The notes below the pieces were generated by a model. It saw only the letters and a list, made by a program, of their open reading frames with translations, was not told the DNA's origin and made no database searches. Shown here piece by piece: positions 1 through 11,045 of a stretch of 64,000 nucleotides of DNA. Positions within the stretch are counted from its first letter, which is position 1. Each line of letters begins with the position of its first letter. Source of the stretch: Ptiloglossa arizonensis (Eukaryota; Arthropoda; Insecta; Hymenoptera; Colletidae); NCBI RefSeq assembly GCF_051014685.1, contig NC_135056.1, forward strand, positions 8,140,001 through 8,204,000. The letters are read 5' to 3'. A program made the position numbers and the translations under genes.

Positions 1-394
1 CGTAATCTTCGTTTCCTCGTACGAATTACGCGAACGTCGTTCATCGTTCGCGTTCCGTCCGTCCCATCGTGGAAAGCATCGCGATTGTAGCGTAAGCGCG
101 GTACGTTCGATTATACGAGTGGACCGAATCTTACGTTTGTTCTGTCACGGTGAGCACGTCAGAATGCGCCAGCGCAACGGGTGCAGCTGCAAACACCATC
201 AAGCGGTGCAAAAATCGCGTCGCGGCTCATCGTCGCAAACGCCGAACGGACTGTAGATGTCCCGTGAAAGAATCGATGGAACAGCTGCGTGGCCACGTAC
301 CGCAAATAACTACAATCGCGATCGGTCGGCTGTGCAAATTGGAGTTCAATTTTCTCCTTGTTGGTTGTTTTTATTTCTTCTTTTCTTTTTTTGT
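1..394 (+). other. GC-richer leader with a possible splice donor
   Basis: This CpG-rich stretch has no recognisable protein. The sequence CACG|GTGAGC at 146-155 fits a plant/animal 5' splice site with the GT at 150-151, so bases 1-149 could be the end of a 5' exon whose start lies outside the window. Open frames across 150-485 are artefacts of low stop density and of the pyrimidine tract that follows. The splice-site reading is an inference from a short motif and could easily be chance. Confidence 0.15.
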
Positions 395-418
395 TCTCTC
401 TCTCTCTCTCTCTCTCTC
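395..418. repeat. (TC)n microsatellite
   Basis: A perfect TC dinucleotide run of about 12 repeats sits at the end of a T-rich pyrimidine tract. It gives rise to the Ser/Leu and Arg/Glu runs in the overlapping short open frames, which are therefore not genes. Confidence 0.95.
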
Positions 419-669
419 ATTCTTATTCCACTCCTTCCTCTCCGCTGTTTGTTCGACGCGCGATGCGGGCGCGAGAGTTTGCTAATGTAACACCGCGTTG
501 ATCCGAAACGCCGCGACAAATTGGAATGCACGTGCACTTTCGCTGAACACCGACGATGTGGCTCGTTAATCTTCTTGTGCAAACTTATCGGCGGACAGGT
601 GGGTTAATGCGATTTTTATTCTCGAACCTGTTATTCGTATGATTAATCACGGATGAGAGCTCGGTAATT

Positions 670-781
670 ATGTTTTCTCCTTTTTTTCTCCTCCGTCCGC
701 TTTTTTTTCCCTTTTTTCGTCTTTTCTCTCTCCTTTTTTCGTTTCTCTTTCTTTTTTCTTCTCTCTCTCTCTCTCTCTCTC
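670..781. repeat. Polypyrimidine tract ending in (CT)n
   Basis: An almost pure T/C tract ends in a perfect CT run at 759-781. A minus-strand open frame across it encodes only Arg/Glu/Lys runs from the purine-rich complement. Long polypurine-polypyrimidine mirror tracts of this type can adopt triplex structures, but nothing here shows that it does. Confidence 0.9.
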
Positions 782-963
782 GGCGATGGCCGATGTCGAG
801 AATCGGCGCGTGATAATTACGTTCATTCTGACGTCGCGTACACACGATTTCGCGTTTCGTCGATAGAACGATTAACGGGCGGGGACTTTTCGCTGCGTGG
901 CACGATTCTGGGTGATTTTCAATTGACTCGATAGGTACACTTATTTCGTTCAACGCGAGAGTT

Positions 964-1445
964 TGGATCTTTTTTAATTTTCGATCTTTTGTTTTGTACC
1001 TTTTTTCATTTTGAATTTCTTGTTCTGTACCTGTTTTAATTTTCGATCTTTCGTTTTGTACCTGTTTTAATTTTCGATCTTTCGTTTTGTACCTTCTGTA
1101 ATTTTCGATCTTTCGTTTTGTACCTTCTTTAATTTTGGATCTTTCGTTTTGTACCTTCTTTAATTTTGGATCTTTTGTTTTGTATCTTTTTTAATTTTCG
1201 ATCTTTCGTTTTGTACCTTTTTTAATTTTGAATCTCTTGTTCTGTACCTGTTTTAATTTTCGATATTTCGTTTTGTACCTATTTTAATATTCGATCATTC
1301 GTTTTGTATCTATTTTAATTCTCGATCTTTCGTTCTGTATCTTTTTTAATTTTGGATCTTTCGTTTTGTATCTTTTTTAATTCTCGATCTTTCGTTTTGT
1401 ACTTATTTTAATTTTGGATCTTTCGTTGTGTATCTTTTTTAATTG
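964..1445. repeat. 31-bp minisatellite, about 15 copies
   Basis: Tandem copies of a 31-bp unit built from TTTTAATTTTCGATCTTTCG followed by TTTTGTACCTG. Copies differ by a few substitutions (CGATC/GGATC/GAATC; GTACC/GTATC) and small indels in the T run. The last full unit ends near 1445, where the sequence changes to ordinary AT-rich DNA. There is no open reading frame of note. Confidence 0.93.
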
Positions 1446-4400
1446 ATTTTATTCAATGTCGATGCATTGGATGCAACGATTTTATTTATTTTGTAACGTT
1501 TGGACACTTTGGGGACATTGACAGAGAATTATAATATGATTCTGTTTGAATGAATGTATTGACTCTGCATTATTTAAGCCTACTAGAAAAATATTACAAA
1601 ACTTACAAATATTCCGAATTTTATTCCATTCGTGGTTGTCCATTCGCGTCGAATTACAAACAAGATTCTTGCCATGCTTCTACTAAATACAACAAGCAGT
1701 AATAAATAATTGTAGCAAAGAATTAATACTTATCGTATTCCCTATATTGTACATATACTTTCATTTCGCCCTGGCTATTTACTAAATTTATTTACCGAAG
1801 GTATCTTCGACTTTGTTCATTTCGCCATTAGACAATACATTGACTATTAAAATATTGTTACTCGAACCGAATAATCTTTCCAGTTCTGCTATTTCTATCT
1901 CAAGATCACTAAACTGGTTTCCACTTAAAAAGCTTACCTTTCATTTTTGAAAATTAGAATCGTTAAATTTAACAACAAAATCAATATTACAATTTCAATG
2001 CCCAAAGAAACATTAATTCTACAATTAACGCCAGTATCGTTTCCATTTATTATATTGCACCGTCAGATACAATCAATTTACAAATAAAACAAAATGCACT
2101 TCTTTGAAAAGTAAACGAGTAAAATCCGTTAAATATAGAAAAGAATTTACTCCATTTCGCATTTGTCCTTTCCAACCGTATAAATTAAAACCAGAATTGT
2201 CCTGGTTATCCCGTTAATTTCCCCGTTATCCCGAGCAAGTGTCCCACTAGTGTCATCTTTCCACAGGACGAAAGATAACGAAAATCTCGCGTCGATTTTC
2301 CCACGAACGATATTTCAACGTGGAGATCACGTTCGAGCGTGGATCCTTGCGCATTACCGAAAACATAAATCACGATGGAGTTGTTTACAGTGTCTCGGGT
2401 CTTAGCACGGTCCGCGAGCCACCCAAGGCGGATAGGTCGGCCGATGAAAGAAAGGGGGCACCAGTCCTCGAAAGTCTCCCCCAAAAAGTAAACGAATCGA
2501 GGACGTGGAAGAACGAGTACGAAACGAACGAGCGAGCCCAGCTTCGTGGCAAGGAAACGCCACGATCTGCCGATTTATTTCACGGCACAAGTCCGCGTTC
2601 CGTGTACTTCGCAATCATTGGCACGAGGGAACCTAAGGCGCCTAATGTCGGAGTCGGAACTCCGGCAGGGATCACGCGACCATTATCCCTCGCATAACTA
2701 AAGTTTCCATGGTCCAGATGGTCGGGAAGGAAGCCGTTCTTTCCTTTTATCTCCCTCGAGAACAATGCCACCGCGAGTGTTGCCATCGAGCAACCACACA
2801 ACACGGAGTTAAATAATCTCACGAATGTTACCGATAGCACTTTAATCCGACCGAGAGCGGAGAAGGTAAATTAATTCGAGCGAGGGAAGCGGTCGTGGAT
2901 CGTAAACGAGCCACGTTTCACGCATATCGATGTACTCGTACTTCGATTTGTAGAATCTTTACAAATTTATTCCTATTTAGGAATATTTCCTCTCGTTGAG
3001 GGTGAAAAATCGTGATCGATCGATTCTTTAAATTTTGAAAGTATACTGTCGAGTCGATTCACAAATCTCGTGTGTATTTCTATCGGAGTAAATTATATTC
3101 GAGGAAAATATTTGGGGATGATTAATCTTCGATCAAGTTATTTAAGAGTGTTTTTTTTCTCGATGTTAGGTACCGCTCGTTAATTGTATTAGTTTATCAC
3201 TTTATCTTTTCTCGAAGCAGCACGAAATATATTCGAAGATCTAAAGAAACAATCGTCGAATTAATACTGCTACGATATTGATTTTGATGGGCACGAACAA
3301 ATATTATTTGTGATTGTTTCTACTGTAGGAAATTAATTATCGATGTTCATTTTGTAAAAATACGGTCAATCGAGAGTCTCGATGTAAACGCGCACTTCTT
3401 ACAGTAGGTCGCGGTCAAAAAAGTTCGAAAGACCCTGTTCCACTAGGTCAGGGACGAAGAACCTGTGGCTCCCTTCGTTTGTAAATTGTATACACTCGAA
3501 CGATACTTCGCTTTGGTCGATTAAAATTTTACAATCGTTGTCTTCGAATCATAATTATTATTTTAGGCTTGACGTGTTTTTCATTCTTTTTTTTGTTTGG
3601 TTCGTGAACGAAACGCGAACAAACAAAGTAACTTGAAAAGTCGTCCCCTCGTTTATGGGTTTGTAATAAGAAATTAATTTATACTTAACGCAGTGGCTAT
3701 ATAAATTGCACCGCTTCTTAAAAGGACAGTTTGTCGAACACGTAGAAGTATTTAAAAGAGGAAAATTTATATTCGGATAAGAAGCTTCGAATAACGTACA
3801 AAAGGCGAACAATTTTCCATCCGTTACTCGTTGAATAAAAAATAGAATTCGAATCGCTATCTTTTGAATAAAATTTTGTCCGTATCTCTCAATAAGGCGG
3901 TGACAGTTCGAAAGTGAGGCCATAAACATTCGTAATTTTAAAGTGATCGATCTTTACCATTAAGTAAAGTTTCTCTTTACAATTTTGGCATGATCGATTG
4001 TACACATAATAGTTATCGTAGAAACACGCTAGATATTTAAAAAATAAATAAGTTCATACTATATACATGGATGTATAAATGTATTTGTACCATATACATT
4101 CAAAATAAATAAAAATTTCTTAATATTTCAATCTTTCGGATAGAAAAAAACATTCGGCGACTATATGAAATTTCAACTTTAACAGTTTTATTTGCAATCG
4201 TTTCAACAGTTTGAATATTTCATTCTGTCATTTCTTTTTAAACATTCTGACTAACCGTTGGCAGCCTTCGTCGACCAAATATTTAATTACAATAAATCGC
4301 GAACACCTTTCTCATTTGCTTCCGTTACCGATGCACTATCTATTCGTACATAATGAAGTTTGATTCCTTCCTCGAATGAATCGTCCTTTTTTTATCGACG

Positions 4401-4919
4401 CTTGCAAACAATCTTACAAACGATTACAGGTAGGTGGGTCTCTCTTTATAATTTTGGCAAAATCGACTGCGCACGGTATGCACGGTTTTACGATGTAAAT
4501 TATGCAACCTTTCGATGCCAGAGTTCTCATCGCCACCGGTGTTTATCGAAATTTCGAGAACTCCATGAAAACGGGATCTAATTGGATAAATCGCCACGTA
4601 TCTTCTGCGAGAAGTATCTTTGCAAAATAACCCGCGGTGCGGTCGAATAAGTTAATTCTTCCACGCCATACGGAATAATTTATCTCGGTATCGATTAACG
4701 CGGGAAATAATTGAACACTTTACCGAACCTTTGCAAAAATAAACGTTCAACGTATTTTAAACGTACAAATTTCAAAACGCTATCGGTAGCACGCTCGTAA
4801 CGCGTCACCGATATAATTCTCGAGCACGATTCATTTGTCAACTCGTAAAACAATCCAGCGTTAGCCCGTACTCGAACCTGGTTATCGACGAGGCGTCGGT
4901 AACTTAATTATTACCGTAA
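1446..4919. other. No gene seen; AT-rich with a GC-richer patch
   Basis: Both strands were read and no coding exon, RNA gene or transposon end was recognised. A moderately GC-rich patch at about 2200-2900 keeps several short overlapping frames open on both strands, as expected from base composition. The rest is AT-rich, with frequent TTTCGA/TCGAA words. It is probably intergenic or intronic DNA. Confidence 0.5.
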
Positions 4920-5013
4920 CACTCCACCCCGTGGCAGTGACGCGTGGAGTGCTCGTCCTAGACTCGTCGGGCCCGAGGCCTGGGCCCGGATCGGCGTACG
5001 CGTCCCATAGTGG

Positions 5014-5036
5014 CCCCACCCCCCACCCCACCACCC
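5014..5036 (-). other. G-quadruplex-type motif
   Basis: The plus strand reads four C runs (4, 6, 4 and 3 bases) with loops of 1, 1 and 4 bases, so the minus strand is a canonical short-loop G-quadruplex motif and the plus strand an i-motif candidate. The fold itself is a prediction. Confidence 0.7.
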
Positions 5037-5410
5037 ATCGAGTACGTTTCCGCGTACGCGCAGGCCTCGTAAACTTCCATTACGATCGAAGATACCGAGA
5101 AATGGCGATTACCGTCGACGTGTCGTGAACATCGAACGTTCCCATTCGAAATGTGCTCGGGTCGGTAGAAAATGCGGGGCCCGGGTTCGGCCTTAGCGGG
5201 GTGGCTCGTGAAGATATCAAAGCGTGTTTCAGACGTGCAGTTACGTGCAGTTAAACGAAGTTTATGGATAAACCTGGCTGAATATTAACTCGATCTTCCC
5301 GCGCGCGAGGACTCATTTTTTTCGGCCGTGCGCCAACCCGAAGCGTCGTTCCCGCACGGGGGCCCCCTCGTCGGTTGCAACATTGCGCGTGTTATTGCCG
5401 TACCACGGGC

Positions 5411-5442
5411 CCAACCCCTCCCCCATCACCCCTCCCCCTCCC
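5411..5442 (-). other. G-quadruplex-type motif
   Basis: C runs on the plus strand (CCCC, CCCCC, CCCC, CCCCC, CCC) are separated by single T residues and one short CATCA-like loop. The minus strand therefore carries at least five G runs with very short loops. This is the strongest such motif in the window and the second in the same GC-rich island. Confidence 0.7.
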
Positions 5443-5659
5443 GGTCGCTCTTAATGGAACTTTATTCCGCAGCGGGAGCGGCGCAAGCTCCGTCGGATAT
5501 CTTCGTTATTGCGGAGCTTTTTGGGGGACTTCGATTAAAAATCGCCGAGTGCGCAGACGCGGCTGCCTCAAAGCAGCATCAGCGTATATCTCAACCGGTG
5601 GGGATTATTTACTAACCCCCTTGCGAGCAAAGTGGCTTCTGCAGGATGCGTACGGCCCG

Positions 5660-6065
5660 ATATTATTTCAAACCATTGCATTCGTACGTCTTCGCGTTCT
5701 ATATACAGGGTGGGGCTTTTAGCCCTTGGTGCACCGAGGTGGGACGCTCGATGTATAATACTTCGCCAAAGGGTAAAGGACACTAGCATTTTCTTTATTT
5801 TTTTAGTTATTGTTACAGTACCCGATCTAACTTCGACCCGTCGCATTTGTACGTCTTTGTACGTTTTATATACGCGGTGCGATGGTTGATGTTTCTTTGT
5901 TTTATTAATTATTATTACAGTAATAATGTTACTTCAACCGATCGCATTCGTATGACTTCGCGTTCTATGTACAGGGTGGAGCTTTAAGCTTTAACCCTTG
6001 CTACACCAAGGTGGGATGGTTGATGTTATTTACCAAAGGTTAGACACCATAGCATTTTCTTTATT
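5660..6065. repeat. Degenerate tandem duplication, three copies
   Basis: Three related blocks start near 5672, 5833 and 5940. Each has a core like GCATTCGTACGTCTTCGCG, then TTCTATATACAGGGTGG, and the first and third continue with CCCTTGGTGCACCGAGGTGGG. They share the downstream phrase TAGCATTTTCTTTATTTTTT. The TACAGGGTGG word recurs near 14834 and resembles ends of some insect DNA transposons, but no transposase or clear target duplication is visible here. Confidence 0.6.
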
Positions 6066-6459
6066 TTTTAACTAATTACGAGTATCGTTAGTTGTTTATT
6101 TTGATAATTGTTCACGAATATTGCAGGCAAAGACACATAATTGAGTAACTTTAAAAAGAATTTCGAAATAAGTGAAATTGATAGTCATTCTAGTGTTAAT
6201 AACGAACGTATTACAATTTCTATTAGATTAGATACGTAAGTTATATTGGGAAAGGGTAAATTAATTTACGAGTACCATTAGTTATCTATTTTATAATTAT
6301 ATTTTGATAATTGTCCAGGAATATTGTAGGCAAAGACACATAATTGAGAAATTTTTTAAATAATTTCAAAATAAATCAAATTGATCTTTTTAGTAATTCT
6401 AGTGTTAATAACGAACGTATTACAATTTCTATTAGATCACATACGTAAGTTAGATTGGG
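6066..6459 (+). mobile_element. Two tandem piggyBac-like non-autonomous units
   Basis: Two copies (about 6066-6199 and 6251-6408) share the phrase TTTGATAATTGTCCAGGAAT, then GCAAAGACACATAATTGAG, and both end in TTCTAGTGTTAA followed by an identical spacer starting TAACGAACGTATTACAATTT. TTAA preceded by a reversed CACTAGAA terminus is the signature of piggyBac-like transposons (TTAA target site). Because element and spacer repeat together with a period near 209 bp, they were duplicated as a block. No transposase is encoded. Confidence 0.65.
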
Positions 6460-7019
6460 AAAGGGCAAATTAATTTACGAGTACCATTAGTTAATTAATG
6501 GTTCCCTTTAATCGGAATATTAAAGGAAACAAACTTGGCCTAGTAGGACCAATTCCATGGTTTGTGTCGCTTCTTTTCCAATTTTGCCTTATTCTGATTC
6601 ATAATGTAATTACTTAGCGAAATTAATTAAGAATAACAACAAAATTTGGATTTTTTCTGTGGACGCCTTTTATTTCCTCGATTTAGTAAACTCGATTGTA
6701 ATTCATGTAGAGGGATATCGATGGAATTTTGACTTCTCTCTTCGGGTAACAAAATTTGAAATTACTGTACGAAACGTGTTGAGATTAATCGTAACATTAT
6801 TTCTATTTTTTCTGACATACATTCGTATTAACTTGCTTACCGCAAGTACGAAACGCGGTCCAAATTAAACGCTATCAACCATAACTTTAACATTTTCTAC
6901 CATCTATTTTATAATTATATTTTGATAATTGTCCAAGAATATTGTAAGCGAAGACACGGTTGATAATTGAGAAACTTTAAAAAGAATTTCGATAGCTGCT
7001 TCGATAGTTCCGGTGTTAA
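6460..7019 (+). mobile_element. Third piggyBac-like unit, interrupted by about 409 bp
   Basis: The unit starts as in the two preceding copies (GGGCAAATTAATTTACGAG) and stops matching at 6493, within CATTAGTTA. The match resumes at 6903 with TCTATTTTATAATTATATTT and runs to CCGGTGTTAA at 7019. Bases 6494-6902 have no counterpart in the sister copies and contain a 69-codon open frame without recognisable similarity. The simplest reading is a later insertion into this copy; a clean target-site duplication is not visible. Confidence 0.6.
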
Positions 7020-7439
7020 AGCTTACTGTGAGTAGACAATGGAAATAATTTACCTATAGGGGCCGAAGTATCGGCGGAAAGATTGTGTACAAGAATCCGC
7101 AGGCATCCCTGCAGCAACCCAATATTTCAAACGGCGGAAGTATGCACGCTGCGAGGTGAAGGAACTCTCGCAGGGAGGAGAACCCGTGGATTTCCGCGAA
7201 CGGAGAGAGAGAACGCGGAGTTCTGCAACAATTACTATCGCAAGGACGATAATGCGTGGCACTTGCTGCCGACCGGTTGCATGCCAGATGGCCAACACGG
7301 TTTCGCTAAGAATCTGATGAACACCATAATAGACGTCCGTACGTTTAATACGTCGTGTTGCAGAACGATGGCAGCAACGAATCGAATTCGTATCTTTGCT
7401 CGAGATCGCTTTTATCTCGTATCGAGAGCACAGGATAAA

Positions 7440-7840
7440 GAGAGCTTTCGAATCCAAGATGCTCCGATAGACATACCACATTTAACGTTGATAAAAATAG
7501 AAAGACTTATCTATAAATTACAAGTATAAGTATTTATGGATAACTATAGATTCTTTGTAAGTTGTTATTAATTTATTATACTTATACGATAATACGTGTC
7601 ACACGTTCAATATTTCATGCATTTATTACGTTTAAAATTTGATTTAAACGAGTAATCCTCGTTACTTTCGAATCGAGGGTGCTCCGATAGAAATAATAGA
7701 TTTTGGATCGATAAAAATAGGAAACATTTCGTACGTGTATAATATTTAACAATTCGTCACTTCCGTATCGAAGTTGCACCGATAGAAATAATAAATTTTA
7801 TATTAATGAGAATAGAAAGTATTTCGTGTACGTAAATTCT
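7440..7840. repeat. Degenerate tandem repeat, three copies
   Basis: Three blocks near 7446, 7668 and 7772 share TCGAAGGTGCTCCGATAGAAA-like text, then a stretch like GATAAAAATAGAAAG and ATTTCGTACGTGTA. Copies are eroded and unequally spaced, so this is an old local duplication. Open frames through it are short and not conserved between copies. Confidence 0.5.
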
Positions 7841-8699
7841 AAACGAAGCGAGGTATCGAAGATATTTAAATATGATGTTTATGTTCGAGTATATTTTTTA
7901 TGCATACTGATACAGATAGGTTAATATTGCATCTTCGTTACAATCGTGAACGATAATTCCAATTATGAAGGTAGTTTTGACCTCTAGGAATATCCTTTGA
8001 GTAACGTTATAATAGTATCTCGTTAAGCGTCGCGGTTTCTGCCTCGTTAGCTGTCGCGTAATCCCCTACCGCTTGACCGTATCTCGCTTTGTGCTTCTCT
8101 CGTTATCTCTAATCAGAATAATCGATAAATATTTCGGTCAATTATTTCGCAAAATGTATGCAGACTATATTTTATAAATTTATACAACTATAGTAATACG
8201 TAATTTTGCACAAGCGTATATATTCTGTGTACATTTGGTACATCTTTCGCGTATAAACGCATAAAATTGCTGGTCGATGAAAAAAGAAACGAGTCATTCT
8301 TGTGGAAAGTAGGGCAAGTGCCAAAATGAAATAACTTTATTCAGTGAAATAATATGTCAAAGGTAATATCGTGACAATTTGAATACAATTTCCCATTTTC
8401 TTTAGTACCTTTTACTTTTACACATCGAAACATACGCAATAAACGAGAGAGCCTAAGAATACCAATCTCGATCCTCTTTTCCAAAAAATCAATTTTTCCC
8501 CACCAGTACTTTTGTGTCTCCTACCTTTGTGAAATCGAACATTTCGCATACATTTCTTTTCGGTAAAAAAACCGTGCTCCCTGTCAAAGATAGAACTGTA
8601 GTAGATACCACTGCCCCAACTGTGGTATTCTTTCGTCCCCAGAAGAACCTTCCGACCCTCTCCGAAGTTTCTCCGTCTACCTTCTTGGTCTGTACTCGA
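7841..8699. other. No gene seen
   Basis: AT-rich sequence with no recognisable coding exon, RNA gene or repeat. Short frames near 8418-8726 on both strands overlap each other and show no conserved motif. Confidence 0.5.
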
Positions 8700-9490
8700 C
8701 AACGACCTCACCCAGGCTCGTGGTAATTATTTTTCCGCGTTTCGAGCGATTTTCTCCGGGACAAAGGGACAGGAAGAAGCGTCGTCGAACGAGTCCCCGG
8801 GTATCAGCATTTCATTAGAGCCAAGCCGTAATGACTTCCAAGGCAGCTTCTTTCCTGCGCGCGCGATTAAGCTGATTCCCCTTGATTACACGTTTGCGCG
8901 TCCAGCGTTGGACAGGTCGATGTGTCACCGCGATTCTCCGGGGAAAACTCCGCGGGTCAGGATTCTCCCGCGGAAAGAGAGGAGGGTAGGAAACGAGAAG
9001 AGGGTACGGGCGAGGGGGACACCACGCTGTCGGCGTAGCGGGGAAAAAAAGAAAAACTCGGTGCCGCGGAGGGAACGTCCAGTTTTTGCACCGAGGCTAG
9101 TTACCTTTGGACCAGGCTAGGCATTCTCGGCGTAGACCGAGCGCTAGCGTGGGGCCTTCCGCGCGCGGATGGGTCCCCCCTCCCCTCCACCACCTCTCTC
9201 TCTCTCCCCACTCCGGCCTCCCGAGCGAAGAAATGGAGCGGGACGGCCGCGTAATGCCGTAATCACGGTCCCCGCGGTCGCTCGCGGACCCGTAACGATC
9301 GCAGGGCCCCGCGACTACGTCGTCGCCGGTTTATTCTATTTGCTCGCGCATTAAAACCGCCACGGTCGCTCCGTATCGCCGCCATTTAATTTTCCGCTTA
9401 CCATCCATCGGTTTGCACTCCCCACGGGCTACAGATCGCGCGTGATCTTGATTAATCCGGGACCACGTAACGCGGACACGTTCGACGGAT
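8700..9490. other. GC-rich island, possible regulatory DNA
   Basis: The longest strongly GC-rich block in the first half of the window. It includes spaced G runs at 8983-9020 (GGG, GGG, GGG and GGGGG), a C-run cluster at 9175-9190 next to a short CT repeat, and CpG-dense text through 9350. Frames remain open for 60-70 codons on the plus strand only because stops are rare at this composition. No protein motif is recognised. A promoter or conserved non-coding role is conjecture. Confidence 0.3.
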
Positions 9491-9539
9491 TGTGCACCGG
9501 TTACGCGACGTTTGCACCGTTTTGTTTTATATCTTTCTC

Positions 9540-9790
9540 TTTTTTTTCCTTTTTATTTGTTTCTTTTACTCGCTCACGGTGTTTCGACGCTGCGCTCGGT
9601 ATCCGGTGATTTCCATTTTTTTCTTCTGGATTAAAATCTCGTTTGTACAGTTGTTCCGGGAAGCTTTATTCGTTTACTCGCTCGTTTATTCGCGACGATC
9701 GACCAGTACAAATGGAAAATCGTTTACACGGATCCGTACGTCGAACGTATTTGTACAGGGTGATCGAAACAAAGGGTTCGAAATATTAAC
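9540..9790. repeat. Duplicated segment, copy 1
   Basis: This segment pairs with 10183-10410. Shared text includes GGTGATTTCCATTTTTTTCT, then TGGATTAAAATCTCGTTTGT and AGTACAAATGGAAAATCGTT, in the same order and orientation about 615 bp apart. A GTG-initiated open frame covers this copy and a shorter frame covers the second in the same phase, but neither begins with a credible start and no family is recognised. Confidence 0.75.
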
Positions 9791-9857
9791 CCTTGGGACT
9801 CGAGAGAAGATCCTCGGTCGCCATTTAATTCAGTGTACTATCTTCGATCCGGGTAAA

Positions 9858-10085
9858 CTTCGTGGTTTGGAATTCAAATTGGAATTTAAATATTACGTTC
9901 TTCTAGAGTGTGAACGCGTCTATGCGAAGTGTATAAAAATGTTCCATTCCGGATTAATTTTCCAATTCGGAAAACCATCGTGGTTTGGAATTGAAATTAA
10001 AACTCAATTGCTCCTTTCTTCTAAGATGTAAACATATGTATACGAAATGTTGAAATGAAAATGTTCCGTTTTAAATTAATTACAC
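9858..10085. repeat. Two-copy tandem repeat, about 119 bp
   Basis: Two blocks start at CGTGGTTTGGAATTCAAATT and CGTGGTTTGGAATTGAAATT and both end with ATGTTCC followed by GGATTAATTTT/AAATTAATT. They lie between the two copies of the larger duplicated segment. Confidence 0.6.
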
Positions 10086-10182
10086 GACTTAGAGAATTTT
10101 TTCGAGGCGTTGGTTTCTGGTAGCAAACACTCCTTCGAGTGCAAAGGGTTAATAGTTTGTCTATAGTACTTATTGGGAGTTT

Positions 10183-10410
10183 GTTTCTTTTACTTGTTCA
10201 TGGTGTTTCGACGCTACTCTCGGTATTCGGTGATTTCCATTTTTTCTTCTGGATTAAAATCTCGTTTGTACACTTGTTCCTGGAAGCTTTATTCGTTTAC
10301 TCTCTGATTTATTCGCAACGATCGACTAGTACAAATGGAAAATCGTTTACACTGATTCGCACGTTGAAGTATTTGTACAAGATGATGGAAACGAAGGATT
10401 CGACGTGTTA
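10183..10410. repeat. Duplicated segment, copy 2
   Basis: Second copy of the 9540-9790 segment, with scattered substitutions and without the downstream CAGGGTGATCG version of the end (here CAAGATGATGG). It marks an old direct duplication rather than a dispersed family, as no third copy was seen. Confidence 0.75.
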
Positions 10411-10879
10411 ATGGTTCGTCTATAATACTTATTAGGAGTAGTAAAAAGTATTCAATCGACCTAGGTGCAACGATGCATCCTTTCGATATGAAATTAATTT
10501 TGATCAGTTACGAATATATTCGACAGCCCGAGTCTCTCGTAATGCATTGAACGTATAGGAATTGGTTTAGAAGTATATTGGTTCGAGATTGTCGACGCAA
10601 TATTAGTAACATAAACAAAAGTCACTTCGTAGATGCAAACGTGGTATTGATCTTCGTTATTCACCCAGCACGGTAACCATTAGTCTCGTTTCGCTGTAAA
10701 ATGAATCGCTTCCGAATAATCTCGAAACCTGTACGTAAAATGTGTAGAACTACACATTGGTGTCAAGATCAGTGCGAAAGGAATGTCCTGTATCCGTGTT
10801 TCGACTAGTTTCTTCAGTTTAACGAGTGCAAGAAGCTGTTTTTTTCAAATACTTCCATTATGGTTTTTCTACGTCTACT

Positions 10880-11045
10880 GTTCTCGGACACGTCGGTCCG
10901 ATTATGTGTACGTAGGTCGAAGATACCGTAATTTCTGTCTTAGAGAAAATTGATAGAAAATGGTGTAAATGTACACCTGTTGCTTCGATAGAGAATGAAC
11001 TACGGTATTTCGTAATGGGGTGGTTCGATGGTGTCGGAGGGTCGT
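10880..11045 (-). pseudogene. 3' end of a DUF4817-type transposase, relic
   Basis: On the minus strand the translation contains IEATGVHLHHFL, which resembles the C-terminus of DUF4817-type insect transposases (…ACIEANGGHFEHLL). Downstream non-coding text (10902-11005) matches the same position of the larger relic at 16070-16170, including TTATGTGTACGTAGGTCGA. The normal stop after the terminal Leu is absent here. Only the tail is recognisable; the remainder of the gene is either lost or too decayed. Assignment rests on short residue matches plus the DNA match to the other copy. Confidence 0.5.

Larger units (their letters stand above)
4920..5620. other. GC-rich island, possible regulatory DNA
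   Basis: An abrupt GC- and CpG-rich segment holds two C-run clusters (5014-5036 and 5411-5442) and runs such as GGGGCCCGGG. Open frames exist in several phases but none resembles a known protein. Islands like this in an AT-rich insect genome often mark promoters or conserved non-coding elements; that is inference only. Alignment with related genomes would decide. Confidence 0.3.

Noticed and set aside
346..953. Minus-strand Arg/Glu/Lys-rich frames
   Set aside because: They arise from CT microsatellites and pyrimidine tracts read on the complement.
7050..7529. Overlapping sense and antisense frames of about 145 codons
   Set aside because: Neither strand gives a recognisable family; the right end runs into an eroded tandem repeat.
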